A stretch of DNA of 64,000 bases from Bremerella alba. GTDB lineage: Bacteria > Planctomycetota > Planctomycetia > Pirellulales > Pirellulaceae. A program made the position numbers and the translations under genes. Below, in pieces: positions 54,699-63,789 of this stretch. The notes beneath the pieces were generated by a model. That model searched no databases. It saw nothing but the letters and a program-made list of their open reading frames with translations, and was not told the DNA's origin. Each line of letters begins with the position of its first letter. Positions within the stretch are counted from its first letter, which is position 1. Location: positions 31,001-95,000 of the forward strand of contig NZ_JABRWO010000016.1 in assembly GCF_013618625.1 (NCBI RefSeq), written 5' to 3'.

Positions 54699-56093
54699 AT
54701 GAAAAGCATACTCGTGGCACAAAGTTTCGTTTGGATCGGAGTTATTCTCTTGGGAGGTGTCAGTGCCCAGGAGAAGCCGGTGAGTGACACTCCCAATTTG
54801 GTGCATGATCGTCATATGCACCATCACAATCATCACCACGAAACGGAACAACCGACGGAGAAGCGATTTTTCACTACACGTTCTAGTCAGGTGATGTTGC
54901 CGCTTCCCAACGAGCAAGACGCTTTCGTGTTCGCCGTTTTCGGCGATCGAACGGGTGGCCCCAAGGAAGGTGTTAACGTGCTCGCCGACGCCGTGAGAGA
55001 TGTCAATTTAATTGAGCCAGACTTGGTGATGACTGTGGGTGACCTAATCAACGGTTACAACAGCACCGAGCAGTGGCTAGGGCAAATGCGTGAATTCAAA
55101 GCGATCATGAAAGAGTTGCTTTGCCCTTGGTTCCCGGTGGCTGGTAACCATGATGTTTATTGGCGTCCATTGGACGATCCGAAGATGCCGGAGGGACAGC
55201 ACGATCAACATTACGAAATGCACTTTGGTCCGCTGTGGTACTCGTTCCAGCATAAAAAATGCAACTTCATTGTCATTTACTCGGACGAGGGTGATCCAGA
55301 GACCGGTGAAAAGAATTTTCGTAATGCCAAAGCCCAGAAGATCAGTGACGAGCAGTTGGCATTTCTCAAGCAAGCTCTCCAACGTGGCGAGAAGGATGAT
55401 CATCAATTCATCTTTCTACATCATCCTCGTTGGCTGGGGGGCAATTATGGAAATGATTGGAAAGAACGCGTTCATCCACTGCTTAAGGAAGCAGGCAATG
55501 TGACCGCCGTTTTCGCTGGCCACATTCATTACATGCGGTATGACCCTCAGGACGGTATTGAATATGTCACCTTGGCCACCGTAGGTGGTGGGCAATCGAG
55601 CAAGGTGCCTGAGGCTGGCTACTTGCATCAGTACCACCTGGTCACCGTGCGTCCCAAGCAAGTTGCCATGGCTGCATTTCCTGTGGGTGAGGCGATGGAT
55701 GTTCGCGAAATAACGGCCCAGTTACAGCAACAAGCGGTCAAACTGGCTAATCAGAAACCGAAAGTCTCGACCAAGCTCGCTCCGGCCGGGGATGATCTGC
55801 AAGAGGGAACGGTCACGACTGTGATCGAGAATCCGACCGACTATCCGATCGACTTCACCCTGACTCCTGCCAGCCGTGACTCGCGCTGGAGTCTCTCACC
55901 CAATCACACCCATGGCCACGTGAAACCAGGTGAGTCGCAGAAGTTCACCTTTAACGTGCGATACCGCGGCAAGATGAATGATGAATCGTATCAGGGAATC
56001 GAGTTGATCCTCGATCAGGACTTCTTGGCAAAGACCACACGCTATGCGATTCCACAGGTGCGAACGGTGGTTGAATTTTCCAAGCCGGAATAG
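54699..56093 (+). CDS. Secreted metallophosphoesterase
   Basis: A calcineurin-type phosphoesterase of 464 residues. I start at the ATG at 54699 with GAAAGG upstream; a GTG 21 bases earlier is less likely. The signal peptide is ILVAQSFVWIGVILLGGVSA. A His-rich stretch (HMHHHNHHH) comes soon after cleavage and may bind metal. The catalytic motifs are VFGDRTGG, VMTVGDLINGY, PVAGNHDVYW, FLHHPRWLG and FAGHIHYMRY. The last 130 residues form a beta domain (VTTVIENPTDYPIDFTLTP). A decayed copy of the last 45 codons lies at 60090-60239. The substrate is unknown. Confidence 0.88.
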   Translation: MKSILVAQSFVWIGVILLGGVSAQEKPVSDTPNLVHDRHMHHHNHHHETEQPTEKRFFTTRSSQVMLPLPNEQDAFVFAVFGDRTGGPKEGVNVLADAVRDVNLIEPDLVMTVGDLINGYNSTEQWLGQMREFKAIMKELLCPWFPVAGNHDVYWRPLDDPKMPEGQHDQHYEMHFGPLWYSFQHKKCNFIVIYSDEGDPETGEKNFRNAKAQKISDEQLAFLKQALQRGEKDDHQFIFLHHPRWLGGNYGNDWKERVHPLLKEAGNVTAVFAGHIHYMRYDPQDGIEYVTLATVGGGQSSKVPEAGYLHQYHLVTVRPKQVAMAAFPVGEAMDVREITAQLQQQAVKLANQKPKVSTKLAPAGDDLQEGTVTTVIENPTDYPIDFTLTPASRDSRWSLSPNHTHGHVKPGESQKFTFNVRYRGKMNDESYQGIELILDQDFLAKTTRYAIPQVRTVVEFSKPE

Positions 56094-56158
56094 CGGAGTA
56101 ATCGCCTGAGAGTAGCTTAGAACTGCGACCTCCATCCGGCCATGATTCCAGATCACCA

Positions 56159-56195
56159 AAGCTCCAGTCATCTCTTGACTGGAGCTTCTTTTTTT
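56159..56195 (+). terminator. Rho-independent terminator after the metallophosphoesterase gene
   Basis: A 12-bp perfect stem (AAGCTCCAGTCA 56159-56170, TGACTGGAGCTT 56176-56187), loop of five, is followed by T7 at 56189-56195. It begins 66 bases after the stop codon. Confidence 0.95.
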
Positions 56196-56381
56196 ATCAG
56201 AGAATCTTGATGTAATCGCTGGCGGTTCGCTTTTCATCAGATGAAATTCCGCTTAGACTAGCTCACCGAGTATCCACCCAGATGGGTGTAACAATCCCCT
56301 GGTTAAGATGGTGTTAATCCTCCTAACCCTCATAGCCGGAATTCCTTCAATCTGACCCGCGAATTTTGGATAGAAGCCCCG

Positions 56382-59300
56382 ATGCCAGCCAGCTTTCTCA
56401 GTCGCTTTCTGAAACCGTTTTACACTCCAAAAAAGAAAGCTTCGTGTCTGGGCATTTGCTCGGGGCGCGTTAGTTCAGCGGAAACCCTTGAAGATCGCCG
56501 AATGCTTTCGGTGAACGTCAATACGGTCATACCGGAACCGCAGTTTGATCTAAATCAGCAATCGCTCCCGGCGAGTTTTGATCAAGGTGCAGTAGTCGAT
56601 GGTGTTGTTTACTTCTCTGGCATATCGTTTGAACGACGTGGTGACGATTCGGCTATCTGGAGTTACGATCCAGCAGCAAACGACGGCGCTGGCGAAGTCC
56701 GGCAGCTTGAGTTGACTGGCGATACCCACGATTTGGAGATTGTTCGTTATATCGATGCCTACGATGGTAAGCTCTACGTCCGCTCTTATAATGCGTCCAA
56801 AAATCATCTGCTGACAATCGATCCGACCACTTCTGTCGTCACCAAGATTGCCACGCTTAGTTCATCGATCAATTCGGACCATGTCACCTACGACGAGATG
56901 ATCGTTCACGATGGAGATCTCTACTATCGTGATGGCAGTACCTCGGGCGGCATGGGAGTGTGGCGATATACGCCAGGTGTAGGAACGACTGAGGTTGCCA
57001 GTTTTCAGATGGGTGCCGGTGAGACCGCGCACGAGATGTTCTTAATTAACGACAAGATCTATCTCAATGTGATTGGTGCGAACAATAAATTCCAAATCTG
57101 GGAATATGATCCGGCCAACGAAGCAGCCGAAGTAACCAGTCTCGTATTCGAGACATCGACTGCCAACAATGATTCGCCAGAAATGGCCACTGCCAATGGC
57201 AAAATTTACTTCACTACCGAAGCTAATCGATCGCTTTGGGAAGTTGATCTTCAAGCTGATCCAACTCCCACAGGCACCCAGGTTGTCTATCTCCCTGATT
57301 TTACAAATTCGTCTACGACCGATATCCTCGATTTGGTAGCACTGAAAGGAAAGTTGTACTGGACTTCCTCGCAGCGCGGGAGTGTATCGTTCTGGCAATA
57401 TGACCCCGAAAGTGGTGAAGACCCACTGAATCTTGGTCGTGATATTCTGCCTGGCAAATTCCCTTCCATTATTAATCTCTCGGCAGGGGAAGATTACCTG
57501 TATTTGTTAACCAGTCTTAGAAACAGATACTCGACAGGCGGCACTGCCTATAGCTTTCCAGGAGAAGCCATCCTTAAGTACGATCCCAGCCAACCACTTG
57601 CCGATTCCACCACAATTATTTCGGATATCGATTTGGGGTCAGGAAATTGGTACACCGAGAAAGCAGACGTCTTCGAAGTCGGTAACTCAATACTATTTCC
57701 TGGCCAAACAGACCATCTGCGATATGACACGCTCTTGCGGTATGACGCTGGCAATGAAGGAGAGCCTGGTCAGTTGACTGAGGTTCGACAGTCAATCGAG
57801 TTGAATGAAAGCTCGAACCCGCACGAATTGACCGTAATTGGTAAAACACTCTTCTTCACTGCCACCGATGGAATTCATGGCTACGAACTTTGGAAAGCGA
57901 CGATCCAAGCAGATGGAAGCGTAACGAGTCCGGAAATGATCGCGGATCTCTATACCGGAGTAATTGGCTCAAATCCACAGAATCTCGCGGTGATCGATGG
58001 AGTTCTCTACTTCGATGCAGAGGATCAAGGCGTCGATTCACTGTATAGGTATAATCCCGAAGGAGACGAATTGACGCGGCTCGATAGTACTGGCCCGTAT
58101 ACCGAAGTGGTCACTATTGGTAATCGTCGGTATTACTTTTGGTTTGGCAGTCATGAGGTGTACCTGAATTACTACGAGGCAAGTTCCCCTGACTCGGCTG
58201 GGGAAATGACAGAAGTGCCAGATTTCCTCGTCGAACGAATCAATGGACAACCACACCATACGACGGCCATTGGCGACCAGGTCTATTTTGCTATTAAAAA
58301 TGCGGTTACCGGGGATGAGGGAATTTACGTCTATGACACGACTGCCAATAACGGCATGAATTCTCCGAAGCGAATTGAACTTCCTAGCGGCGTCACGTAT
58401 GCCAAACGCTTTATCGGGTTTAACGGAAAGGTTTACTTCCATGCAGCGAAAGAGATCGTTAACGGAGGACTTTTTGAATACAATCCGTCCGATGATTCGA
58501 TACGCCAGATAACCGATTCTAACTCGGGGGATTCCTACTTTTACCCATCGCGATTGACCGTATTCAATGATCAGTTGTACTTTCGAGCACACGATGGCTC
58601 TTCAACGTTTCAATTGTGGAGGTTTGATCCGACAGTTAACGATGGATTAGGTGAAGTCCAGCTTGCTTTCGACTCACATATTTATTCTTGGACTTCGGGT
58701 TCTTATCACGATGAAGGAAGCCCTTTCCTGGTTCACGATGGTCGAATGTATGTCGATGCAGATTTTAATCGTGCGCGTGGGCTTAACATTCTCGTCTTTG
58801 AACCTGATGCAGATGATCGACCTCTTACGCTTACCGAATCGATTGCGAAGCCCCCGTCTTCCTATTTTGATTACGAGTACGTTGTCGCAGGCAATCACAT
58901 TGTTACCAACATGTTCGGAGAAATTGAGGGCAGGGAACTCTATTCCATTCCCTTGATATCCGGAGAACTTCATGCCGAATTTCGCTATGCCGCGGATCCC
59001 AATGATATCGCTGGCACGGTTGAGAACAGTCCTTCCGATTCCACACCCACGTTTGGCGAGTGGGATTCTCACGTTGGCCAGATCTGGCTGACTGTTGGCC
59101 CGAACACCGTTGAACAGGTATTTGATCTCTCAGTGGAACTCGAGTGGGATACGCTTTGGTTCCTGGGACCAGAAGTCACTTCGCATCTTGGTACGGATGC
59201 CACGTCGATCAATCAAACCAACAGTGGTACTCGAACTTCAAGCGTCACCATTTCCGGTGTCGATCTGTCATCGTATGAAATCGGCGACCGGGTTCTCGTG

Positions 59301-60008
59301 GGAACCCTGGAATTCTCATTAGATCCAGATAAGTCCACGAATGTGCTGATCGATAACCCACTGCCAGTCCCGCGTCAGGGAGCCGCTTTGACAGGTGTGA
59401 AGAACAGCAGCACACGGCAGCCTGTGCTTTTTGACGACGAGCAAGGGAACCTTCAAATCACCCCTATGCAGTACGATGTCAACGACGACGACAGGGTTGG
59501 CATCGCGGACTTTGCAGAATTCATTCGCAACTACGGTAGACAGGCAGATGAGAGCTCACCGGAAGCATACCGATTTGACTACAATCGTGACGGTCGAGTC
59601 GGCATCGCTGATTTCGCGCTATTCATCACTTATTACGGGGATCGAAAGTTTCCGCTAGCCACACCAGCGGCTCGTAAGTCAATCGCCATAGAGATTGAAC
59701 CGGACGTTGCCCCTTCTTTATCCGTTTCTAGCTACCAGTTGGAAGGTGAGCCGGATCCATCGATTTACTTGGGTACGATGTTGGTCCAGCCGAGTGAGTC
59801 TGCGATCGATAATGTGATCCACACGGAATTGAAACATGGAGTGGAATCGGTAGACGCGTTAGACTTGCCAGTGGATCCGTCTTGGGATGCCCAGATTGTT
59901 GACGCGGCGATGCAATCGGGCGAATTATCTTACGCCGCAACCAGTGACAAGAAATCGGGATTTAATCTCACGCTTTCCGCCGAGTTCGATCCCTACGATT
60001 CGATATGA
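56382..60008 (+). CDS. Very large secreted protein with ELWK-type repeats and a dockerin domain
   Basis: A 1208-residue exported protein. The N-terminus has a basic region, then SSAETLEDRRMLSVNVNTV (about 32-50); the LExRRxLS form is the planctomycete N-terminal motif seen on many giant surface proteins. Residues 50-900 consist of beta-propeller-like repeats, with units such as KTLFFTATDGIHGYELWK and GKLYVRSYN. A cohesin-like beta domain follows (about 900-985). Dockerin type I calcium repeats lie at about 1032-1086 (DVNDDDRVGIADFAEFI and DYNRDGRVGIADFALFI). Its role may be in surface assembly, by inference. It stands alone, with the decayed copy and a terminator downstream. Confidence 0.88.
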   Translation: MPASFLSRFLKPFYTPKKKASCLGICSGRVSSAETLEDRRMLSVNVNTVIPEPQFDLNQQSLPASFDQGAVVDGVVYFSGISFERRGDDSAIWSYDPAANDGAGEVRQLELTGDTHDLEIVRYIDAYDGKLYVRSYNASKNHLLTIDPTTSVVTKIATLSSSINSDHVTYDEMIVHDGDLYYRDGSTSGGMGVWRYTPGVGTTEVASFQMGAGETAHEMFLINDKIYLNVIGANNKFQIWEYDPANEAAEVTSLVFETSTANNDSPEMATANGKIYFTTEANRSLWEVDLQADPTPTGTQVVYLPDFTNSSTTDILDLVALKGKLYWTSSQRGSVSFWQYDPESGEDPLNLGRDILPGKFPSIINLSAGEDYLYLLTSLRNRYSTGGTAYSFPGEAILKYDPSQPLADSTTIISDIDLGSGNWYTEKADVFEVGNSILFPGQTDHLRYDTLLRYDAGNEGEPGQLTEVRQSIELNESSNPHELTVIGKTLFFTATDGIHGYELWKATIQADGSVTSPEMIADLYTGVIGSNPQNLAVIDGVLYFDAEDQGVDSLYRYNPEGDELTRLDSTGPYTEVVTIGNRRYYFWFGSHEVYLNYYEASSPDSAGEMTEVPDFLVERINGQPHHTTAIGDQVYFAIKNAVTGDEGIYVYDTTANNGMNSPKRIELPSGVTYAKRFIGFNGKVYFHAAKEIVNGGLFEYNPSDDSIRQITDSNSGDSYFYPSRLTVFNDQLYFRAHDGSSTFQLWRFDPTVNDGLGEVQLAFDSHIYSWTSGSYHDEGSPFLVHDGRMYVDADFNRARGLNILVFEPDADDRPLTLTESIAKPPSSYFDYEYVVAGNHIVTNMFGEIEGRELYSIPLISGELHAEFRYAADPNDIAGTVENSPSDSTPTFGEWDSHVGQIWLTVGPNTVEQVFDLSVELEWDTLWFLGPEVTSHLGTDATSINQTNSGTRTSSVTISGVDLSSYEIGDRVLVGTLEFSLDPDKSTNVLIDNPLPVPRQGAALTGVKNSSTRQPVLFDDEQGNLQITPMQYDVNDDDRVGIADFAEFIRNYGRQADESSPEAYRFDYNRDGRVGIADFALFITYYGDRKFPLATPAARKSIAIEIEPDVAPSLSVSSYQLEGEPDPSIYLGTMLVQPSESAIDNVIHTELKHGVESVDALDLPVDPSWDAQIVDAAMQSGELSYAATSDKKSGFNLTLSAEFDPYDSI

Positions 60009-60089
60009 TGGCTTCTCTAAAGCTTTCGCTGATGGAAGTGAGTTCGTTTTGGAGATGACTAAAGGACAGCCATACCAATTGGGTTGGTA

Positions 60090-60239
60090 GCTTTCCACTT
60101 CCGTTAGCGCGGCAAGGTGAATAACGAATCGTTCCAGGGTGTCTAATTAAGCCTCGATCAAGACTTCTTGGCAATGTTCACACGCTATACGATTCCGCAG
60201 GTGCGAACGGTGGTTGAATTCAACGCAGTGACGAAGTAG
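60090..60239 (+). pseudogene. Decayed 3' fragment of a metallophosphoesterase paralogue
   Basis: About 45 codons match the 3' end of the gene at 54699-56093 codon by codon. From 60108 to 60220 (113 bases) the alignment to 55965-56077 has no gaps and keeps the frame: FLA, TRY, IPQVRTVVEF are identical and many changes are conservative or third-position. The fragment has an internal TAA (60154-60156 region) and an in-frame TAG just before 60108, and ends in TAG at 60237-60239. The remainder of the gene is absent. It is therefore a remnant of a once-functional paralogue, not a recent copy. Confidence 0.85.
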
Positions 60240-60255
60240 TCACTTTGGAATAAAG

Positions 60256-60294
60256 AAAGAGGGCAATCACTCTGGATGTGCCTTGCCCTCTTTT
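60256..60294. terminator. Bidirectional terminator
   Basis: An 11-bp perfect stem (AAAGAGGGCAA 60256-60266, TTGCCCTCTTT 60283-60293) with a 16-nt loop. On the plus strand a T4 closes the stem. On the minus strand TTTCTTTATT follows, which would end the lipoprotein gene at 60336. It serves converging transcripts. Confidence 0.85.
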
Positions 60295-60335
60295 GAGCAA
60301 CCCTAGATGACATCTGATACTTTGATCTGCGTTTC

Positions 60336-60764
60336 CTACTTGGACTCGAGAGCGAAGTCGATCGTATTTGCCTTTTCTTCTACGGTTGCCTTTAGTTCCG
60401 AACGGCGGTTGTAACGTATCGGTAGTACTTCTTTGGGCATTGCGGTCGAGGGCATGCCTGGCCCATTGTGTTTCTCGGGCATTGTCAAGATTTTCACGGA
60501 GTGCTGTCCAACTTCCGCACCTTTCTGGGTGCGGATATAGACTAACTCGTAGTGTCCTTGCTCATCCGTCAGGCCATTGGATGGTCGCCCTCCGTTGATG
60601 GGGGAAAAGGTAATCATGGCATTGGGGTAGGCATGTCCATCAAGCGTTATCGTTCCCTCAACGGCCCCTACTCCATCGTAAGTTGTCTGGCCACATCCGA
60701 CGGTTAACGCCAAGATTGAAAGCAGCGGCAATATTTGCCGCCACTGGTTTCGTGTCAGATTCAT
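60336..60764 (-). CDS. Small lipoprotein partner of DUF1559 protein
   Basis: A 142-residue lipoprotein. The signal QILPLLSILALTVGC ends with a lipobox Cys at about 24. The mature part is the same beta-sandwich type as at 52053-52457: AVEGTITLDGHAYPNAMITF, LTDEQGHYELVYI, and the shared ending IRYNRRSELKATVEEKANT. The two proteins clearly form a family. It follows its DUF1559 partner after 46 bases, so the two are cotranscribed. No hairpin lies in this gap, unlike in the other module. Function unknown. Confidence 0.88.
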   Translation of the reverse strand: MNLTRNQWRQILPLLSILALTVGCGQTTYDGVGAVEGTITLDGHAYPNAMITFSPINGGRPSNGLTDEQGHYELVYIRTQKGAEVGQHSVKILTMPEKHNGPGMPSTAMPKEVLPIRYNRRSELKATVEEKANTIDFALESK

Positions 60765-60810
60765 ACGAGTCTCTCCTTCTTTGGATTGAATAATCCTTGA
60801 TGGGGTTTAT

Positions 60811-61827
60811 TTAGTACTCACCTACTACGGCACCGTCTTGTCGATGGCACAGCGCTGTAAGGGTTGCGAAATCAACCGTTTCACTTAGGAACCGAACCGA
60901 ACCGTCGGTTAGCGTGACCATGACACCTCCTGGGTGAGCGGAGATTGGGGGGATGTTGCGGTAATAGTTGTCCAGGTTTCCCCAGCCACCTTCGGTAGCG
61001 ATCGGATACCTGACGGTCGTCACATTTTCCGACCAGTCAGCATAGTTACCCCCTCCGCACCAAGCTCGACCCGCGTGTCCGCCACTTCGGCGTTTAATTT
61101 TGCTGCCGGTTGCATCGATAAAGAAGTCGCTTTGTTCCGACAAAATCATCGTATTGCTTGTTCCATCGAGGGCATTTTTAAAGCTCACGCCGCTACCCCC
61201 TTGGTCGTCGTGAGCAGCACTGGCAGGATAAATTGGAACGATCATGCCATTCACAATGCCTTCTCCATAAGCATTGGGGAAACTATCTTCGGTCGCAGGA
61301 ACATCGACGGTACCGCCAAGCCAACTCGTTCCCATGATGCCAACATAGCTGGCGACTTGCAGCTCGATGTCACCATTAGAGGCCGTCGACTGGGTTTCCA
61401 CTTCAGGAAGTGGACTCGAAGGGCATAAGAGACCCGCGACAACGAAACCATCGATCAAGTTTGCGTTGGGGTTTGGCCCGTCTTGCATGCTCCAGTCGCC
61501 AGAGAAAACAATCTGGTCGTATGCCGCCCCTTGTTCGATAAATGGCAATAAACGAACGAAGAAAGAGGGACCTCGCTGTTTGCTAGAACCAGAACCCGTA
61601 TCGGGATGCTGATTGTAAGGAAGCTTGCCATAGGTATCGTGATAGTTATGCAGCGCAAGCCCTAGTTGTTTTTGGTGGTTGGAGCATTGCATACGGCGCG
61701 CGGCCTCACGAGCCTGTTGCACGGCAGGCAACAGAAGCGCGATTAAAACGCCAATAATGGCAATCACAACCAATAGTTCCACGAGCGTAAACCCGCGTTG
61801 GCGAGAAAGGTGAGGACTTAGAGACAT
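60811..61827 (-). CDS. DUF1559 prepilin-like protein
   Basis: A 338-residue DUF1559 protein, the second in the window. The N-terminus is RQRGFTLVELLVVIAIIGVL with the prepilin Gly-Phe and Glu at +5, then ALLLPAVQQAREAARRMQC and NHQKQLGLALHNYHDTYGKL. The C-terminus has PGGVMVTLTDGSVRFLSETV. The middle differs strongly from the one at 52573-53553, which suggests different surface roles. It is divergent from the ECF sigma gene 206 bp away, which may or may not control it. A lipoprotein gene follows. Confidence 0.95.
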   Translation of the reverse strand: MSLSPHLSRQRGFTLVELLVVIAIIGVLIALLLPAVQQAREAARRMQCSNHQKQLGLALHNYHDTYGKLPYNQHPDTGSGSSKQRGPSFFVRLLPFIEQGAAYDQIVFSGDWSMQDGPNPNANLIDGFVVAGLLCPSSPLPEVETQSTASNGDIELQVASYVGIMGTSWLGGTVDVPATEDSFPNAYGEGIVNGMIVPIYPASAAHDDQGGSGVSFKNALDGTSNTMILSEQSDFFIDATGSKIKRRSGGHAGRAWCGGGNYADWSENVTTVRYPIATEGGWGNLDNYYRNIPPISAHPGGVMVTLTDGSVRFLSETVDFATLTALCHRQDGAVVGEY

Positions 61828-62033
61828 GGACGAAATTCTTTCAATGGTGTGGTAAAATTAGTGCGATACCGGGCTGGATCGTTAGGACTCATCCCGCAGT
61901 CATGTGAATATCGTGAGCATGCCTGTTTCGTTAGCGACTTGATTACGGAATTAACACAATCTGAACTAAACCTCCCGTAATGGGTGGCCTTCAGTTCGGT
62001 GAGAACCCTGTTTCTCAATAAACTGCCGAGCAA

Positions 62034-62597
62034 ATGACCGATAAAGAGCACGATCGAAACTCAACCACCCAATTGACCGCGCGCGACTCTCGGGAATTGC
62101 TAACGCGTAGCTGGATGAAAGCGCAGCCGTCCGTTTTTGCTTTTGTCATTGCTTCGACCCCCCAATTTTCGGATGCAGAGGACCTATTACAGGAAGTTGC
62201 GGCCGAAGTCGCCATTCGATTTGACGAGTACGACCCGAAGCGGCCTTTTCTGCCATGGGCGTTGTGGGTAGCAAAAATCAAGATTGCTGATTTTTATCGT
62301 TTGAAGAAACGTGAACGTCTCGTCTTTGCAGGAGAAGCGATCGATGCCCTAGCTGCCGCGTGTACCCGCGTGCAAAGCTTGATGTCGGAAGAGCAGGGGG
62401 CTCTTGAACATTGCTTGAAGGAAACAACGGGGCGTACGCGACAGCTTCTGCTGCTTCGTTACGCGGAAGATTTGAAGCCGCGACAGATCGCCAAGCGCCT
62501 GAGCATGTCGGCCGCAGCGGTTCGCGTTACTCTATCAAGGGCTCGGTCTGCTCTTGGTAAATGTGTAGAGCAGCGGTTGGGAAGGAAGACTTCCTGA
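62034..62597 (+). CDS. ECF-type RNA polymerase sigma factor
   Basis: A sigma-70 family ECF factor of 187 residues. Region 2 is visible in SVFAFVIASTPQFSDAEDLL then QEVAAEVAIRFDEYD and PWALWVAKIKIADFYRLKK. Region 4 has TRQLLLLRYAEDLKPRQIAK and the helix-turn-helix RLSMSAAAVRVTLSRARSAL. This form matches the group common in planctomycetes (the Rhodopirellula/Verrucomicrobium family). One base separates its stop from the next gene, its likely anti-sigma factor, so the two are coupled. It is divergent from the DUF1559 gene. Confidence 0.93.
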   Translation: MTDKEHDRNSTTQLTARDSRELLTRSWMKAQPSVFAFVIASTPQFSDAEDLLQEVAAEVAIRFDEYDPKRPFLPWALWVAKIKIADFYRLKKRERLVFAGEAIDALAAACTRVQSLMSEEQGALEHCLKETTGRTRQLLLLRYAEDLKPRQIAKRLSMSAAAVRVTLSRARSALGKCVEQRLGRKTS

Positions 62598-62598
62598 C

Positions 62599-63789
62599 AT
62601 GGAATCTCACGAAGCAATGAACTTGGTCGATGCTCACCTCGATGGCGAAGTCCTTACCGAGGCACAAGCTTCCGCGCTTAGCGATTGGATTAAAGAAGAC
62701 CCGCAACAAGCCGACGACGTGTTTCGGCGAATTTTTCTGCATACTTATCTGCGGCGACGCGTCCAAAGTCTGGAGCTCGAATCGACCGAGTCGGTTCCTC
62801 TCGAAATAGGCAGTGAATATCAAGAACAGCAGCCAGGCGATGGATCTATCTGGGTTCGCTTTGGTTGGCGTTCGATCGGTTTCACAATCGCTATCGTTGC
62901 CGCAGTCGGCCTCATCTTGGGTGGGCTTTCTTTCTGGCAACGTACGTCAACGGCTAAAGCTTCCCATCCTTTTATCTATGAATCGTTCGACTACCCAGGC
63001 TTTGATTACGAAGGCTTTGGATTTCCGGCTGTTCCCGATTTTATTCCGGACGAAGTTTGGCCGACGGAGGGAGGATTATCCGGGCTTAAAAAAGGCACCG
63101 GCTTCAGCGGTCCTTGGAAGGAGGAGGGAAATTTAGTTTCTGTGATCGAGGCCGATCCGATGTCGCATCCCTTGGGAAAGGTCGATCTGCGGCAGTTTGC
63201 GAGATTAGGTTATATCGATTCCCAAGGGCTTGCTTTAAAGACTCTGGGCAATCAACTACGCACAAGTGCCGGTGATGGTTCTCATGCATCGCGAAAGCTT
63301 GATATCTCAGCTGCCCCGGAAAATCTCCGAGATGGAGATCAGCTTGGCGCGGATGGTAGTAAGATCTGGCTCAGCTTTCTTGCTCAATCGTATGATGGAG
63401 CTGGCGAGCACCGCTACGCAGTTCTAGAACTTGGATCGGAATCGGCAGGAGTTCGTTTTGGGAAGCTTAATTCCAATCCCAACGGAAACTGGGGTGTCGC
63501 TGGCATGTTAAATGGGCAAGAAGTAAATACTCGAGTCGCCCAAAAATCCTCTGGAGAAAGCGTCTTTGTAGTGATCTGCCTTGAATTTCGGCCAGGCATG
63601 GAACTAGCCACCGTCTGGCTGGACCCGGACTTGGACGAAACACCAACCGATCAAACCGCCATGTGCCAGATTCAAGTCCCCGATTTTCGATTCGACAGTC
63701 TATCGATCAAAGGGCGTTACTCTACCGATTTCGACGAAATCCGCCTTGGACAATCGTTCTTTGACGTCGCCCCAACGGTAGATATGTAA
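62599..63789 (+). CDS. Probable membrane anti-sigma factor with a large extracellular domain
   Basis: A 396-residue protein. The N-terminal 80 residues are cytoplasmic and helical (MNLVDAHLDGEVLTEAQASA, LSDWIKEDPQQADDVFRRIF), like the zinc-free anti-sigma or FecR-type domains that follow ECF genes in planctomycetes. One transmembrane helix is at about 93-113 (SIGFTIAIVAAVGLILGGLS). The exterior part (115-396) is beta-rich, with IWLSFLAQSYDGAGEHRYAV and FDSLSIKGRYSTDFDEIRLG, which recalls LamG/concanavalin-like folds. It starts one base after the sigma stop. The ligand is unknown. Confidence 0.85.
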   Translation: MESHEAMNLVDAHLDGEVLTEAQASALSDWIKEDPQQADDVFRRIFLHTYLRRRVQSLELESTESVPLEIGSEYQEQQPGDGSIWVRFGWRSIGFTIAIVAAVGLILGGLSFWQRTSTAKASHPFIYESFDYPGFDYEGFGFPAVPDFIPDEVWPTEGGLSGLKKGTGFSGPWKEEGNLVSVIEADPMSHPLGKVDLRQFARLGYIDSQGLALKTLGNQLRTSAGDGSHASRKLDISAAPENLRDGDQLGADGSKIWLSFLAQSYDGAGEHRYAVLELGSESAGVRFGKLNSNPNGNWGVAGMLNGQEVNTRVAQKSSGESVFVVICLEFRPGMELATVWLDPDLDETPTDQTAMCQIQVPDFRFDSLSIKGRYSTDFDEIRLGQSFFDVAPTVDM

